From: Candidatus Fredericiella danica
Lineage (GTDB): Bacteria > Chloroflexota > Anaerolineae > Caldilineales > Caldilineaceae
DNA: 64,000 nt
Assembly (NCBI GenBank): GCA_016713335.1
Contig: JADJPH010000006.1
Location: forward strand, 81,778-145,777
Direction: 5' to 3'
The translations under genes and the position numbers were made by a program. Positions 1 through 9,614 of the stretch are shown piece by piece. Positions within the stretch are counted from its first letter, which is position 1. Each line of letters opens with the position of its first letter. The notes beneath the pieces are model-generated. The model saw only the letters and a list, made by a program, of their open reading frames with translations. It was not told where the DNA came from and made no database searches.

Positions 1-513
1 GACATCGGCAAGGCGGGCGGTGGCCCGAATCAAAGGGAGTGAGCAGCGTTCGTGAATCTCTTCATCACATACGACCAAAAAGAGCAGGGTGGCATAGTCA
101 CGGTAGCCAGCGGCGTCGAGTGCCTCGACGGCGTAGATGCCGCTAAGTAGACCCGCTTTCATATCGCACGAACCTGGTCCCAGGACTTTGCCTTCTTCCA
201 TGCGGAATGGGCGCGCCGCGGCTGTGCCGACCGGGAAAACCGTATCTGCATGACCCAGCAAGAGGATCCGGCGCTTGCCTTCCCCGTGACGGGTTGCGAG
301 CAGGTTGTCGCCAAGCACGGGTTGGTGCAGGCGCTCCACGTCGAAGCCTAGTTGGTCGAGTCGTAGTTGGAGCCAATCCTGGACGGCATCCACACCGGGC
401 TTATGATGGGTTCCGGAATCGATGGCGACCAGGGTCCGCAGGTCCGCCAGATAGCGATCAAGATGGAGATTCATGTAGTTGGTGACGGCAACCGCCAGCG
501 CATCTGTATTCAT
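1..513 (-). CDS. M20 family metallopeptidase (CPG2-like), C-terminal part outside window
   Basis: Reads from an ATG at 513 to the window edge, 171 codons without a stop, so only the N-terminal part is present. It carries the zinc-peptidase signatures of the M20/carboxypeptidase G2 family in the expected order: GHADTVFP (metal-binding His and Asp, about residue 80), GPGSCDMKAGLL (bridging Asp, about 115) and VCDEEIHE (catalytic Glu and metal-binding Glu, about 148). Family members hydrolyse C-terminal glutamate or related amide bonds. No signal peptide is visible, so a cytoplasmic location is inferred. Substrate cannot be told. The neighbouring gene at 788 is divergent. Confidence 0.85.
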   Translation of the reverse strand, partial: MNTDALAVAVTNYMNLHLDRYLADLRTLVAIDSGTHHKPGVDAVQDWLQLRLDQLGFDVERLHQPVLGDNLLATRHGEGKRRILLLGHADTVFPVGTAAARPFRMEEGKVLGPGSCDMKAGLLSGIYAVEALDAAGYRDYATLLFLVVCDEEIHERCSLPLIRATARLADV

Positions 514-787
514 ATGCTCTATTCTACTGCACTCGCCACGGCTGCCCAAGCGATTCCGCCCAGGCAAACCATGACAGCACCGAACCGCCGGATTAACCGC
601 CATTAACTCAGAATTGAATGGGAATTATGCGGAAAGTTTAGGCCATCCGTACCGGCCGGCGGCACTTTTGGGGTTAGAATGCCTTGAAATGCCCGTGCCG
701 GTATGTTAGGGTAGCAGGGCTTCACGAAGTGCTTTATCTATTTTTGTTGCGTATGTTGGATTATGGACAACAGGGATTGCAATACAG

Positions 788-1966
788 ATGAACCTATTGA
801 AATCGTTACGAGGCGCGGCTGTGCTGTTGGCCGGCATCGCCGTGTTGAGCGCCTGCCAAAATGCTTCAATCTCGACGTCGACCGAAAGCGGCGTCGCCGT
901 GGCAACGACGGCCACCACCGGTGCGACTCCGGCGGCTACGGAAGATGCCGAGACAGCCGCCGATTTTTCCGCTGCCAGCGGTGAACTGGTGATCTATTCT
1001 GGCCGCACCGAGAGCTTGATTGGCCCGCTGATCGAAGAATTCGAGGAAGCGAGCGGATTAGACGTAAAGATTCGTTATGGAAACACGGCCGAGATGGCGG
1101 CGACTATTCTGGAAGAAGGTAATAATTCGCCTGCCGACGTGTATTTCGCGCAGGATGCAGGTGCAATGGGCGCATTGGCCGCAGACGGGCGCCTGGCCGC
1201 GCTGCCAGAGTCGATTGTGGACAAGGTCGATGCACGTTACCGCGGGCCTAACGGAGATTGGGTTGGTGTTTCAGGCCGCGCGCGCACGTTGGTGTACAAC
1301 ACTGCTGTCTTGCAGGAAAGCCGATTTGCCGTCGAGCGTTTTCGGGTTGACGGAGCCGCAGTGGGCAGGACGAGTGGGTTGGGCGCCACCAATGGCAGTT
1401 TTCAGGCATTTGTGACGGCAATGCGCAAGTTGCACGGCGATGATGTCACCCGCCAATGGCTGGAAGATATGGTCGCCAATGACGTGCAAAGCTATGAGAA
1501 CAACACCAACATTGTCGAGGCAGTGGGGAGGGGTGAGGTCGATGCCGGTCTTGTCAACCATTACTACCTCTATCGTTTTCTCGATGAGCAGGGAGAAAGT
1601 TTCCCTGCGCGCAACTATCACTTCCCCGATCGCGGTGCAGACGCCCTGGTCAATGTGGCCGGCGTTGGTCTCATCAACACAAGTCAGCACCAGGCAGCGG
1701 CGCTGCAGTTCATCGAAGTCTTACTCGACACCGAAGCGCAGCAATACTTCGCCGACGAGACGGTCGAGTATCCGCTGGCCGGTGATGATGTGAAAACGGA
1801 CCCCCTGCTGCCGCCGTTGGCCGAGCTGAACCCGCCCGACATCGATCTTGGCGACCTCACTGACCTCCAGGGACACTCGACCTGTTGCGCGACACGGGCG
1901 CCCTGCAGTAGAAGTAATACACCCAATTCTGCATCCTGGTTTGGCGTAACCCTGTTGGTGGGGTAG
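788..1966 (+). CDS. Extracellular solute-binding protein, iron(III) ABC-transporter type
   Basis: Lipoprotein signal with lipobox VLSAC near residue 22, a low-complexity Ala/Thr linker, then a family 1 binding-protein fold (GELVIYSGRTESL, YGNTAEMAATILEEG, SPADVYFAQDAGAMGAL) typical of Fe(III)-binding SfuA/FbpA-like proteins. No permease or ATPase gene lies beside it. The frame is disturbed: residues encoded at about 1310-1390 fit the family only in another frame (LPSSVFGLTEPQWAGRVGWA), so two compensating indels bracket this stretch. Near 1880 one missing G in a G-run makes the ORF read on to 1966; the family-like C-terminus TLDLLRDTGALQ ends at a TAG at 1909-1911. Confidence 0.85.
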   Translation: MNLLKSLRGAAVLLAGIAVLSACQNASISTSTESGVAVATTATTGATPAATEDAETAADFSAASGELVIYSGRTESLIGPLIEEFEEASGLDVKIRYGNTAEMAATILEEGNNSPADVYFAQDAGAMGALAADGRLAALPESIVDKVDARYRGPNGDWVGVSGRARTLVYNTAVLQESRFAVERFRVDGAAVGRTSGLGATNGSFQAFVTAMRKLHGDDVTRQWLEDMVANDVQSYENNTNIVEAVGRGEVDAGLVNHYYLYRFLDEQGESFPARNYHFPDRGADALVNVAGVGLINTSQHQAAALQFIEVLLDTEAQQYFADETVEYPLAGDDVKTDPLLPPLAELNPPDIDLGDLTDLQGHSTCCATRAPCSRSNTPNSASWFGVTLLVG

Positions 1967-1977
1967 ACTAGATCTTT

Positions 1978-2775
1978 ATGGGTGTGCTCATCCAGATTGT
2001 CGCCACATATGCCCCATACATCTACCTTGTATGTGGGTTGATCGCGCTGTATCAGCTATACCGTCTTGTGCAAGTGCGTGCCGATCGCCGGCAGGCCGTG
2101 TTCACGCTGGAACGCGAACGTGCCATGCGGGAACTCTACGGCATCTTCACGGGTGCGATCGGCCTGCTACTTGTGATGGGCTTTACCTATTTTGCAAGCC
2201 GTACGCTGCCCCAGGCCGCTGCAAGTGAGGCGCAGAATGCGACGCCCGAACCGACGTTGCCTCCCGAGTTTTCATTGCAGATTGTGCCGACCAATACACC
2301 GCTCTTTGCGACACCATCCGTGACGCCGACTTCCACGCCGACGCCTGAGCCGGCCACGCCGACGCCAGATCCGGCGCAAGCGACCGCGCTTGCAGCGACG
2401 GCGGCGGCGTTACCGGCGACACCGACAACAGCCCCTGCGCCCGCAGTAGCCGCTGCGCCTGCCAATTGCCCCGACCCGCGATCGGTGATTACCGCACCTG
2501 GGAACGGCGAAACGGTGAGTGGCGTTTTCAGCTTGTTTGGTACGGCTTCGCATGAACAATTTGATTTCTATAAGGTTGAGTTTGCGCCTGGCGCAGATGC
2601 CACGGGTGGTTTCACCTACCTGGCTGATGGGCGGAGTCAGGTATTTGGGGGCGCCCTGGCCAGCGTTGACACCCGCGGGCTCAGCAATGGTCCGTGGACG
2701 TTTCAGTTGACCGTCGTCGATGTCACCAGCAATTATCCGGATCAATGCCGGGTGACCGTGAATGTCCAAAACTAG
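1978..2775 (+). CDS. Membrane-anchored Thr/Pro-rich protein with C-terminal beta-sandwich-like domain
   Basis: No family recognised. A 265-residue protein with two N-terminal hydrophobic segments (about 10-28 and 51-71), a low-complexity Pro/Thr/Ala linker (about 87-160, TPTP repeats) and a C-terminal domain of about 100 residues (ITAPGNGETVSGVFSLFGTA onward) that looks like an Ig-like or carbohydrate-binding beta-sandwich: 'gives shape to' wording, Gly/Phe/Thr-rich, with two Cys (start CPDPRS and DQCRVTV). Starts 11 bases after the apparent stop of the binding-protein ORF and is followed after 15 bases by the next gene, so the three genes 1978-7165 are probably one transcript. An outward-facing C-terminal domain on a wall-spanning linker is inferred. 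Confidence 0.7.
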   Translation: MGVLIQIVATYAPYIYLVCGLIALYQLYRLVQVRADRRQAVFTLERERAMRELYGIFTGAIGLLLVMGFTYFASRTLPQAAASEAQNATPEPTLPPEFSLQIVPTNTPLFATPSVTPTSTPTPEPATPTPDPAQATALAATAAALPATPTTAPAPAVAAAPANCPDPRSVITAPGNGETVSGVFSLFGTASHEQFDFYKVEFAPGADATGGFTYLADGRSQVFGGALASVDTRGLSNGPWTFQLTVVDVTSNYPDQCRVTVNVQN

Positions 2776-2790
2776 GCAGACGAGCAGATC

Positions 2791-5700
2791 GTGAGTTGGC
2801 AACCGTTGCAGTCAAGACTGAAGAATCTCACGCCGCGTGACCGCAGGCTCCTGGCGCTGTTGGTCGCAGCGAGCCTTGTGGGCTTGCTGGTGACATTTGT
2901 CGCGATCATTGGCTACCGTTTCGGCATGTCCCGTGGCCTGGCCCAGGCCCAAGCCGCCGCCGCCACTGCGCAAGCGCAACGTGAGAACCTGGTCTTGTTG
3001 CCAACCGCTTCGCCGACGCCATCGGAAACGACCACTGCGACGCGAGCGCCAACGGACACGCCCACGTCGACGGCCACGCCGACTGCAACGCCGGCAACTC
3101 CGGCAGAGTGGGCGGAACGCTACCTTGTGACTGCGCTCGAAGGTCTGAATACCCTCTCTGCGCTCGACTTCAGCCCTGAACGTGCCGCCGCGCTGGTGCA
3201 ACGCCTTGCGCAAGATTCAGGCATGGCTTTTGCTCCAGTCAGTTACACGGAGCTGTCGGCCGATCCGTGGGCGGCCCTGGTCAGCCCCCGGACGCCCGAC
3301 GGCACGACCTTGCCGTTTCTTTTCTGGCGCGATACGACGACAAACAACCGGATTCAGGGGCAATTGTTGGCGACACAACTCGCACCGTTCGCGGACGCCG
3401 GGTCGGGGTATACCCCGTTGGCTACAGGGTTGAGCAACGGCGTTGTCCGTAGCGATCCGCAAGGCGCCTTGCACGCGCTGCTGGTAGAACGACCTGAGGC
3501 ATCCACCGAACTTTCCGCACTCCTGCTTTCACAACCGCAGCCGGGTGCACCATTTGAAGTCACATGGCGCAGCGCCGACGAACCGGCGTGGTCCTTTCTG
3601 GCCGCTGACAGCGCCGTTACTTTGGAAGATGCCGATCGTTTCCTCCCTGATATTCTGATCCGCGGGCCATTGAGCACCGAAAACCCATTGCGCGCACAGG
3701 CTGGGGCGCCGGGTCTATTTGTGGAGCAGCCCCAATTTGCACGGCAGCAGTTTAATATCCGCTGGCGCCCTGCATTGGCAAGCGACACCGATAGTACAGC
3801 GCCGGCGACGCTGACCGGTTATCGTCTGGATTCAGCCGAAGTCGACGAGTCGCCGTTGACCGATCTATCCCTCTTTCTGGCCCTGTTGCAGGGTGGCGAA
3901 GTCAATAAAGCCCAGAAATATGCGACACGCATCGACATCCTGAATGAAGCCTCCCGGCTTGGTATGGTGGCGCCGGGTGACTGGATGGCGGTCTATCTCA
4001 ACGATCAGGATCGCGAAATCCATGATGATGGCACCTCGTTGCGCTTGCGTTTCTTCGACAATGCCGATCGCAACCGGACCTTTGAAGCACGTTTTGAACA
4101 GGACCCGGGCTCCGGTGCCTACAAAATCACAAATTTGCAGTCTGTGGTGCTGGCTTCATCGGCAGGGCTGGTGACACCGGCTCCACCACGGCCAACGCCA
4201 ACGCCAACGGGCACACCGACACCTGCAGGGTTTACGGGTGCTGAGGAGTCGGTCGGTGCGGCCGGTTCGTTCACTTTCACCTTCCCGCTCACCGACACCC
4301 TGGAAGGTCAGGGGGGCGATGTTCTGAATCCAACGTTGGAACCGACACCGACGGCGACACCATCGTTTACGCCGACGCCAACGGACACACCGACGGCAAC
4401 CGCAACGCCGACGGATACACCGCCGCCGACAGAGACGCCAACACCGTCGCCAACGCCGACGGAGACGCCGACGCCAACGCCAACTGAGAAACCGCTGCCC
4501 ATTCCGGCCATCAGCCCGGAGACCACAGCACCTGTGACAGGCTATATGTTACTGACGGAAACGGGGCGGCTGCGCGGCGGCCCTGGCACCGATTACATTG
4601 TCATCGCCGGGCTTCAGAATGGCACTCTGGTCGAACTCTTTGGGATCACGGAGGACCAGGCCTGGCTGCTGATCCGTGCCGCAACGGTCGACGATGGTCG
4701 CAGTGGCGTGTTGGGCTGGGTAGCCTCGCAACTGGTAGTGCCCTACGCCGACCTGGCGCTCGTGCCACGCTATCGGGCTGACGGCATTTCTGTGGATGCA
4801 CCGCCAACGGTTGTGGCGCCAGCCGATGGTGAGGCTCAGCCGGCAACAGCAACACCGACACCGCTTGTGACCCCGACGATCAGCCAGCCGGCGGTGCAGG
4901 CGTTGCCTGGGGCCAGTGTTCCGGAACTTGAGGAAGGTGAGCTTTTCGTGACGCTGGGCGGGGATAAATTACCGCCAGATCCGCTCCAACCCTGGCCCGC
5001 AAGCTTACCGGATGGCGCCAGTGTCCAGTTAAAGGTTCAAAATGCGGTGGTTGAAGTCTGGGGCGGTGTCTTGAACCAGAGTGACGCAGGATGGGTGCCG
5101 GCGGCGGCGACGATGCTTTGGCCGGGCGCCACCGCCTATGCGCAGGGAGCGCTGGTGGAAGGCGATCCTCCAACCCTGGAGGCAACGCGCGTGCGCATCG
5201 TGGGCGCGCCGGCGCTTGAACGTTCGAAGATCCTGGCGGCGCCGGAGATTGCGGCGGCGGTTGGGGATGGCAGTGCGATTGGGCTGATCGGCAGCCGTTC
5301 AAGCCCAGGCATCTACTTGCTTGACGATACGGGGCGTGCCCAGCAATTGTGGCAATACGAAGATCGCGCGGCGTGGGTAAATGGTGACGCCAACGCCGGC
5401 TTCCTGGTGCGCGAACCGCAGACCCCTGGCAGCGTCGATTCGTTCAATTGGGTGCGCACTGATGGCGCCGGGCTTGCGTTTTTTGCCCAGCCCTATTACC
5501 GAATCCAGGGCGTCGCCGGTGACGCCTATGGTGGCCTGTGGTGGATCGAGGCGCCCCAGGCGGCACTCGACCAGTGGCAACTTTGGCACTACAACCCAGC
5601 CACGGCGCAGATTGGGATGCGCCTCCAGTCAAACAGTGCATTGCTTGCGGCGCCTGGCGATGACGATTTGACGCGCTCGCCTGTGCTCCAGGCGGTGCAA

Positions 5701-6402
5701 CTGGAGACGCCCGGCGACCCGTCGCGTGCGATGTTGTTTATGGACACCTTTGGTGAGGTCGACCAGCAGCCATTCACCGGCGTTTATCGGCTTGGTTTGC
5801 AGACGGATGCCGCCGGACAGGGGTCAGTGTATGAAGGCCCCGTGTTGCTACTGGAGAGCGGGCAATACCGGGGACCGTTGGCCGTCAGTCCCGACCAAAG
5901 TCGAATGGTCTATTTTGTCTATGATCCATCGCACCCAAGCTTGACCGGTGGTGCGGTGAAGCCGCCGAACATGGTCAACTTGTTGACCCTTTCGGGGCGA
6001 GGCGCCAGTTTCATTCGCACGGCGTATGCCACCGAAACCAAATTTGAGTTTCTGGCGCCGGACGTTGCCTGGCTGGGACCGGATCGACTGTTGCTTGCAA
6101 GGAGTCGCTTCGACGCCGGTGAGGAACAGACCCTGGACCGATTTGGCATTGTCCAGGTGCAACTGCCTCCACCAGGCGCGGCGCCCGGTGATCCGATCAC
6201 GCCCACTTCCTATCTTTTGCCAAGACAGCAGTCATTGGAAGATTTCGCCGCCTGCATCGATGGCGCGGCGCTACTGCTCACGCGTGATCGAACCGGAGGC
6301 CAATCGTTGGCGCGCTGGACGGGTCAAAATCAGATTTACCCGCTCTTTGCGTTGCCAGAACAACTGGACCGCACGTTCCTCTGCTGGAGTGCCGGTGGAT
6401 GA
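2791..6402 (+). CDS. Large membrane-anchored protein with Thr/Pro linkers, SH3b domain and C-terminal propeller-like region
   Basis: 1203 residues from a GTG start, 15 bases after the previous stop. One transmembrane segment (about 22-43) follows a short basic N-terminus. Thr/Pro-rich linkers lie at about 70-105, 465-475 and 515-570. A bacterial SH3 (SH3b) domain is seen at about 583-655 (LRGGPGTDYIVIAGLQNGT, then LGWVASQLV). The C-terminal third (about 820-1203) has repeated short strands with Trp/Asp turns (GIYLLDDTGRAQQLWQYED, GLWWIEAP, RMVYFVYDPSHPSL) resembling a TolB/WD-type propeller. The region 105-460 is unfamiliar. Likely a cell-surface protein reading or binding wall material. Function unknown. 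Its stop overlaps the next start (ATGA at 6399). Confidence 0.75.
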   Translation: MSWQPLQSRLKNLTPRDRRLLALLVAASLVGLLVTFVAIIGYRFGMSRGLAQAQAAAATAQAQRENLVLLPTASPTPSETTTATRAPTDTPTSTATPTATPATPAEWAERYLVTALEGLNTLSALDFSPERAAALVQRLAQDSGMAFAPVSYTELSADPWAALVSPRTPDGTTLPFLFWRDTTTNNRIQGQLLATQLAPFADAGSGYTPLATGLSNGVVRSDPQGALHALLVERPEASTELSALLLSQPQPGAPFEVTWRSADEPAWSFLAADSAVTLEDADRFLPDILIRGPLSTENPLRAQAGAPGLFVEQPQFARQQFNIRWRPALASDTDSTAPATLTGYRLDSAEVDESPLTDLSLFLALLQGGEVNKAQKYATRIDILNEASRLGMVAPGDWMAVYLNDQDREIHDDGTSLRLRFFDNADRNRTFEARFEQDPGSGAYKITNLQSVVLASSAGLVTPAPPRPTPTPTGTPTPAGFTGAEESVGAAGSFTFTFPLTDTLEGQGGDVLNPTLEPTPTATPSFTPTPTDTPTATATPTDTPPPTETPTPSPTPTETPTPTPTEKPLPIPAISPETTAPVTGYMLLTETGRLRGGPGTDYIVIAGLQNGTLVELFGITEDQAWLLIRAATVDDGRSGVLGWVASQLVVPYADLALVPRYRADGISVDAPPTVVAPADGEAQPATATPTPLVTPTISQPAVQALPGASVPELEEGELFVTLGGDKLPPDPLQPWPASLPDGASVQLKVQNAVVEVWGGVLNQSDAGWVPAAATMLWPGATAYAQGALVEGDPPTLEATRVRIVGAPALERSKILAAPEIAAAVGDGSAIGLIGSRSSPGIYLLDDTGRAQQLWQYEDRAAWVNGDANAGFLVREPQTPGSVDSFNWVRTDGAGLAFFAQPYYRIQGVAGDAYGGLWWIEAPQAALDQWQLWHYNPATAQIGMRLQSNSALLAAPGDDDLTRSPVLQAVQLETPGDPSRAMLFMDTFGEVDQQPFTGVYRLGLQTDAAGQGSVYEGPVLLLESGQYRGPLAVSPDQSRMVYFVYDPSHPSLTGGAVKPPNMVNLLTLSGRGASFIRTAYATETKFEFLAPDVAWLGPDRLLLARSRFDAGEEQTLDRFGIVQVQLPPPGAAPGDPITPTSYLLPRQQSLEDFAACIDGAALLLTRDRTGGQSLARWTGQNQIYPLFALPEQLDRTFLCWSAGG

Positions 6403-7165
6403 CCAATGGGCTGAGTTATTTCGCCGATTGGCGTGATATTCTGCTAGCCGTAGGCGGTGCGCTCTCGATCATTCTGCTAATGATCTGGTGGCGCCAACAG
6501 ACTACGCACTGGTTTCGCGTCCTGGTCCTCACCTTCTTACTGGCTTTTGCCCTTGATTTTGCCAGCATCTATCTGTTTGAGGTGCCACCCTACTATGCCG
6601 GTTGCTCGACCGGTTGCGCCGGATGGCGTGGCTATCCGCTGCCGGTGGCGCGCATCACTGTCACTGGGCAAACGCAGGTTGGCATCGCTGATTTTGGGTT
6701 GAATCTCATTCTGTTGTGGCTATTGGTCGTGGTGGCTGCGCTGCTTGGAAGGGTGGTGGGGCTGGCAATTGACTGGGAAAATCGCTCGCGCCGAGCGCGC
6801 CTGCTCACGCTGGGTTTGCTCTTCTTGATTCCCTGGTCCTTGCTGCCCCGTTTCTGGAGCCGCCACAGCCCACCACCACCGGTGAAGAACTACGGCTGGT
6901 CAATAACGCGCGCCGGGCGGCGGAATCGACCTATCGCATCACGGGACTCTGGGTGCAACGGCTTGCCCTGGAGGATGTGCGCCAACTCAGTCCCAATCCG
7001 CTGCTAGAGGCGCAACCCGATCTTGCGAGTGTTCGCAGCCAGGTGTGCCTGCGTGGCTACTCCTATTTCTATATGCCCTGGCGCAAGTATCGAATCGACC
7101 TTGAACCGACCGGCGTGACCGCCGTCGATTTTACGGAACTACCGCTAGATTCAGCCTGCTGGTAG
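6399..7165 (+). CDS. Multi-pass membrane protein of unknown function (frameshifted)
   Basis: Starts in an ATGA overlap with the 1203-residue surface protein, so it is translationally coupled to it. About 255 residues when joined. Hydrophobic segments at about 14-32, 38-56, 103-125 and 142-160; between the second and third sits a Cys-containing loop (YYAGCSTGCAGWRGYPLP). The first frame runs to 7007 but turns into Arg/Pro nonsense after about 6860. The next frame (EPPQPTTTGEELRLVNNARR to DSACW, stop 7163-7165) continues naturally, so one base is missing near CGTTTCTGG at 6850-6860. No family recognised. Its 3' end meets the 3' end of the degraded phosphoesterase copy. Confidence 0.65.
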
Positions 7166-7175
7166 AGGCTTCCTT

Positions 7176-8819
7176 GGTGCGGCAATTTGATCTGCTGGCC
7201 GATCTAGCAGGGAATCCGGCTGGAGGCCATTGAGTTCGCATTCTTGCCAATCCAGGTTGTGGTCGAGGGCGATCGTGATGATGGTGTCGCCTTCCTGGAC
7301 GGTGTAAAGCTTGGCGGGGGTGGGTGGAGTTGTGGCCGGAGTCGCCACGGTGGCTGGAATCGCCACGGTGGGCGAGTCGCTACGCGGTGGTTTGCCCCTG
7401 GATCGAGAGCACCTGACCGGTCTTCAAGGCGCCAGTCTCGGTGATGCCGTTGGCGGCGGCGAGGGCGGTGCGCGTCACGCCGTACTTGACGGCCAACCCG
7501 AAGAGGGTGTCGCCGGCCTTGACGGTGTGGGTGCTGGGTGTGGTAGGGGTGACAGACGGCGCGGACACGGTGGACGGGGACGCGGTCTGGTTCACGTCAT
7601 CGACGCCGGGCAGACGCAACACCTGGTCGATCTGGAGTGATCGAGGCTTCGGTCAACCCATTCGCTGCGGCAATCGCGGTCCAACTGAGCCCATACTGGC
7701 GCCGATGATGGAAAGGGTGTCGCCCGCTTTGACGGTGTAGCTGGCGCCCCGGCCGGAACTGAAGCCAGGGTGGGCGTTGCACCCGAGGAAACGAGCGTGA
7801 AATCGCCGGTGTCAGCGCTGTCGGCAACAGGGTTGACGGCGACGGCCGGTTCAACGGTTGGCGTTGTGACGGCTGGAGCGGTGGGCACGCCCGGGGCGGT
7901 GACGCAGTTGGCCGTGCCGGAATCTGTCCATGTCTGCCCTGGGATCGGCACAAACTCCCAGTCGTAGCTCCCCTCATGCAGCGTCATCTTGATCACGCCC
8001 CAGGTGTCGCTGTTGCGCACTTCGCTGTTGGGCTGGATGAATTCGAAACTACGCAGGTCGGTGCCGCCGGTGCCGACAACGAACTGTCTGATTCCCCGCC
8101 CGGGGCATATTAGCCGGCCGGATCCTGAGGCGAAAAGCGCTCGTAGTCACGATCGTGACCCGAGCACGACATCTGCACCGTAGTCGTAGAGCGCCTGATA
8201 GAGACCCTGGGCGCCGCCACTCAGATGACGGCCCGAACTCCATCGCGGGCGGTGCCAATAAGCGAGTGTGCAGAGGGTGGGATTTGCAGCCAGGTCGGCA
8301 CGCAGCCACTGTTCTTGCGGAGATCCGGCCTCGGTGGCGATCTCGCTGTTGAGCGCCACGATGTGCCAGGTGCCCACATTGAACGAATAGTAGCCGCCGC
8401 ACTCCTTGCGACAGCCGGGATCCAGGGGTGTGGCCACGTCGCCGAAGTAGGAGAAGTACCCGCTGGCGCCGCCGGTCAGGTACTCATGGTTGCCGGGCAC
8501 CGGTTTGATCCGGTCGAGATGGCGGCCCCAGTTTGGCGCATAACACTCAAGAAACTCCTGCAGAGAGCCTGCAACCTGCGCATTGTCTCCAAGTCCGAGA
8601 ATTGTGCCCGGGATTGTGTCCAAGAGATAGCCGGTGAGGCCATCTTCCTCGCGATTACACTTCGCAATGTCGCCGGCTGCGACGATGACCGGGTCACCGC
8701 CCGCGGGTGCATCCTGAGGTAAGGGTGCGGCGTGCGGCTGGCGGAAAGCAAGCAACAAGCATATTGATCAGACCGCCAAGTATGCCGTATCGAAGGACCG
8801 AGCGAAGCAATTGTCTCAC
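7176..8819 (-). pseudogene. Degraded copy of metallophosphoesterase-LysM protein (copy 1)
   Basis: Nearly the same sequence as the gene at 9615-11278, but broken by many small indels. The readable N-terminal piece (up to 8758) has the phosphoesterase motifs AGDIAKC, LGDNAQ, GNHEY and VGTWHIVALNSE, then is lost where GHDHDYERF should follow (about 8150). The LysM part is recoverable only in pieces from three frames (7380-7622, 7592-8020, 7151-7366). The original stop codon region is replaced at the duplication edge near 7178. The 5' part differs from copy 2 by real substitutions (DTIPGTILGLGDNAQVAGSL against DTLPGTILSVGDNAYEAGSP), so this is an older duplicate, not one locus assembled twice. 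A GTG at 8819 begins a possible signal peptide. Confidence 0.7.
7179..8740. repeat. Direct tandem duplication, unit 1 (mate at about 9619-11190)
   Basis: The stretch from CAATTTGATCTGCTGGCCGA (7179) onward is repeated in the same orientation from 9619. By eye the two units agree almost base for base from about 7640 to 8560 (mate 10115-11035) and diverge more at the signal-peptide end. Length differences are 1-6 base indels, concentrated in unit 1. The units are separated by the PHAX gene, which is not duplicated. Confidence 0.85.
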
Positions 8820-8840
8820 AATGGCGCCTCGATGCTTTTT

Positions 8841-9600
8841 CTATTTGACTCCGTAACGAGTTTTCTGAAGGTTGCGTGTGGTGCAGGTGAGCGCCCACAG
8901 ACCCGTAAGCTGGTTTTTGGCATCGAGGGCCAGATAACCCTCGGCAATCAGGGCGTCTTTGGGGTCCGCTTTCAGAGCCGCTTCCACGCGCGGCCATTGA
9001 TTGCGCACGACAAAAACGGCAATACTGGATGAGCCGGAATCGGGCACGGGCGGGAGTCCCTTTGGCATCGGCTCCGGACCACGCGGGGTGACGACTGCAA
9101 GCACAAATTCGCCCATCGGCTTGATCTGCTTGACGCGCCCGATGACAGTGGTCTTGACGGTGGCTTTGCCTTTTTTTTCCGGCGGGATGTTGCCCGTTGC
9201 GCGAATCAACCCAAGCGCGGTCGCCAGAGATGGCGCCTCCTGCGTCTGGGCTGATTGCTGCGGGTTATGCAGGGGCGGGGGAAAACCCGTTGCCGCTGTT
9301 CCCCTGTCATCGCCTTGCGGGCGAGAAAAAAGAAGACCCCACCGGGGTGCGCCGCCGGGAACCGTCACCAAGCATCATACCATCGGCGGCTTCAATTGCA
9401 AGCGTCTCTTGCAGCAGACCTTCAAAACGGTCCATGCCAATTTCGCGGGCGACGGCGGCAAGTAGATCTACATTCGGTTCTTGCAGTGTTTCTGCGGCAA
9501 CGTGAATGCGGTCCATGTCCACCGGCTGACCAATGGCTGGCGAGTCGAGATCAGGTGAGCCTGGTGTTTCGCCATTCCCTGGCGTCGTTGCTTGCGTCAT
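8841..9600 (-). CDS. PHAX RNA-binding domain protein (frameshifted)
   Basis: The N-terminal part (start 9600) holds a PHAX-type RNA-binding domain: LLAAVAREIGMDRFEGLL, then ETLAIEAADGMMLGDGSR, then RRRTPGGVFFFLARKAM once one G is restored near 9343. PHAX is best known as the eukaryotic snRNA export adaptor domain; bacterial homologues exist and their role is not established. A second break near 9275 joins this to the C-terminal half (PPLHNPQQSAQTQEAPSL to TTRNLQKTRYGVK), which has a strand-rich stretch TTVIGRVKQIKPMGEFVLAV and looks like a small OB- or nucleic-acid-type domain; that last point is a guess. It lies between the two phosphoesterase-LysM copies on the same strand, 15 bases after the stop of copy 2. 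Confidence 0.7.
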
Positions 9601-9614
9601 CGAAGCATCTGCCC

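Noticed and set aside
519..600. Minus-strand hydrophobic frame RRFGAVMVCLGGIAWAAVAS ending in TAG
   Set aside because: About 27 residues with no start and with upstream stops; at most the remnant of a transporter C-terminus ahead of the M20 gene.
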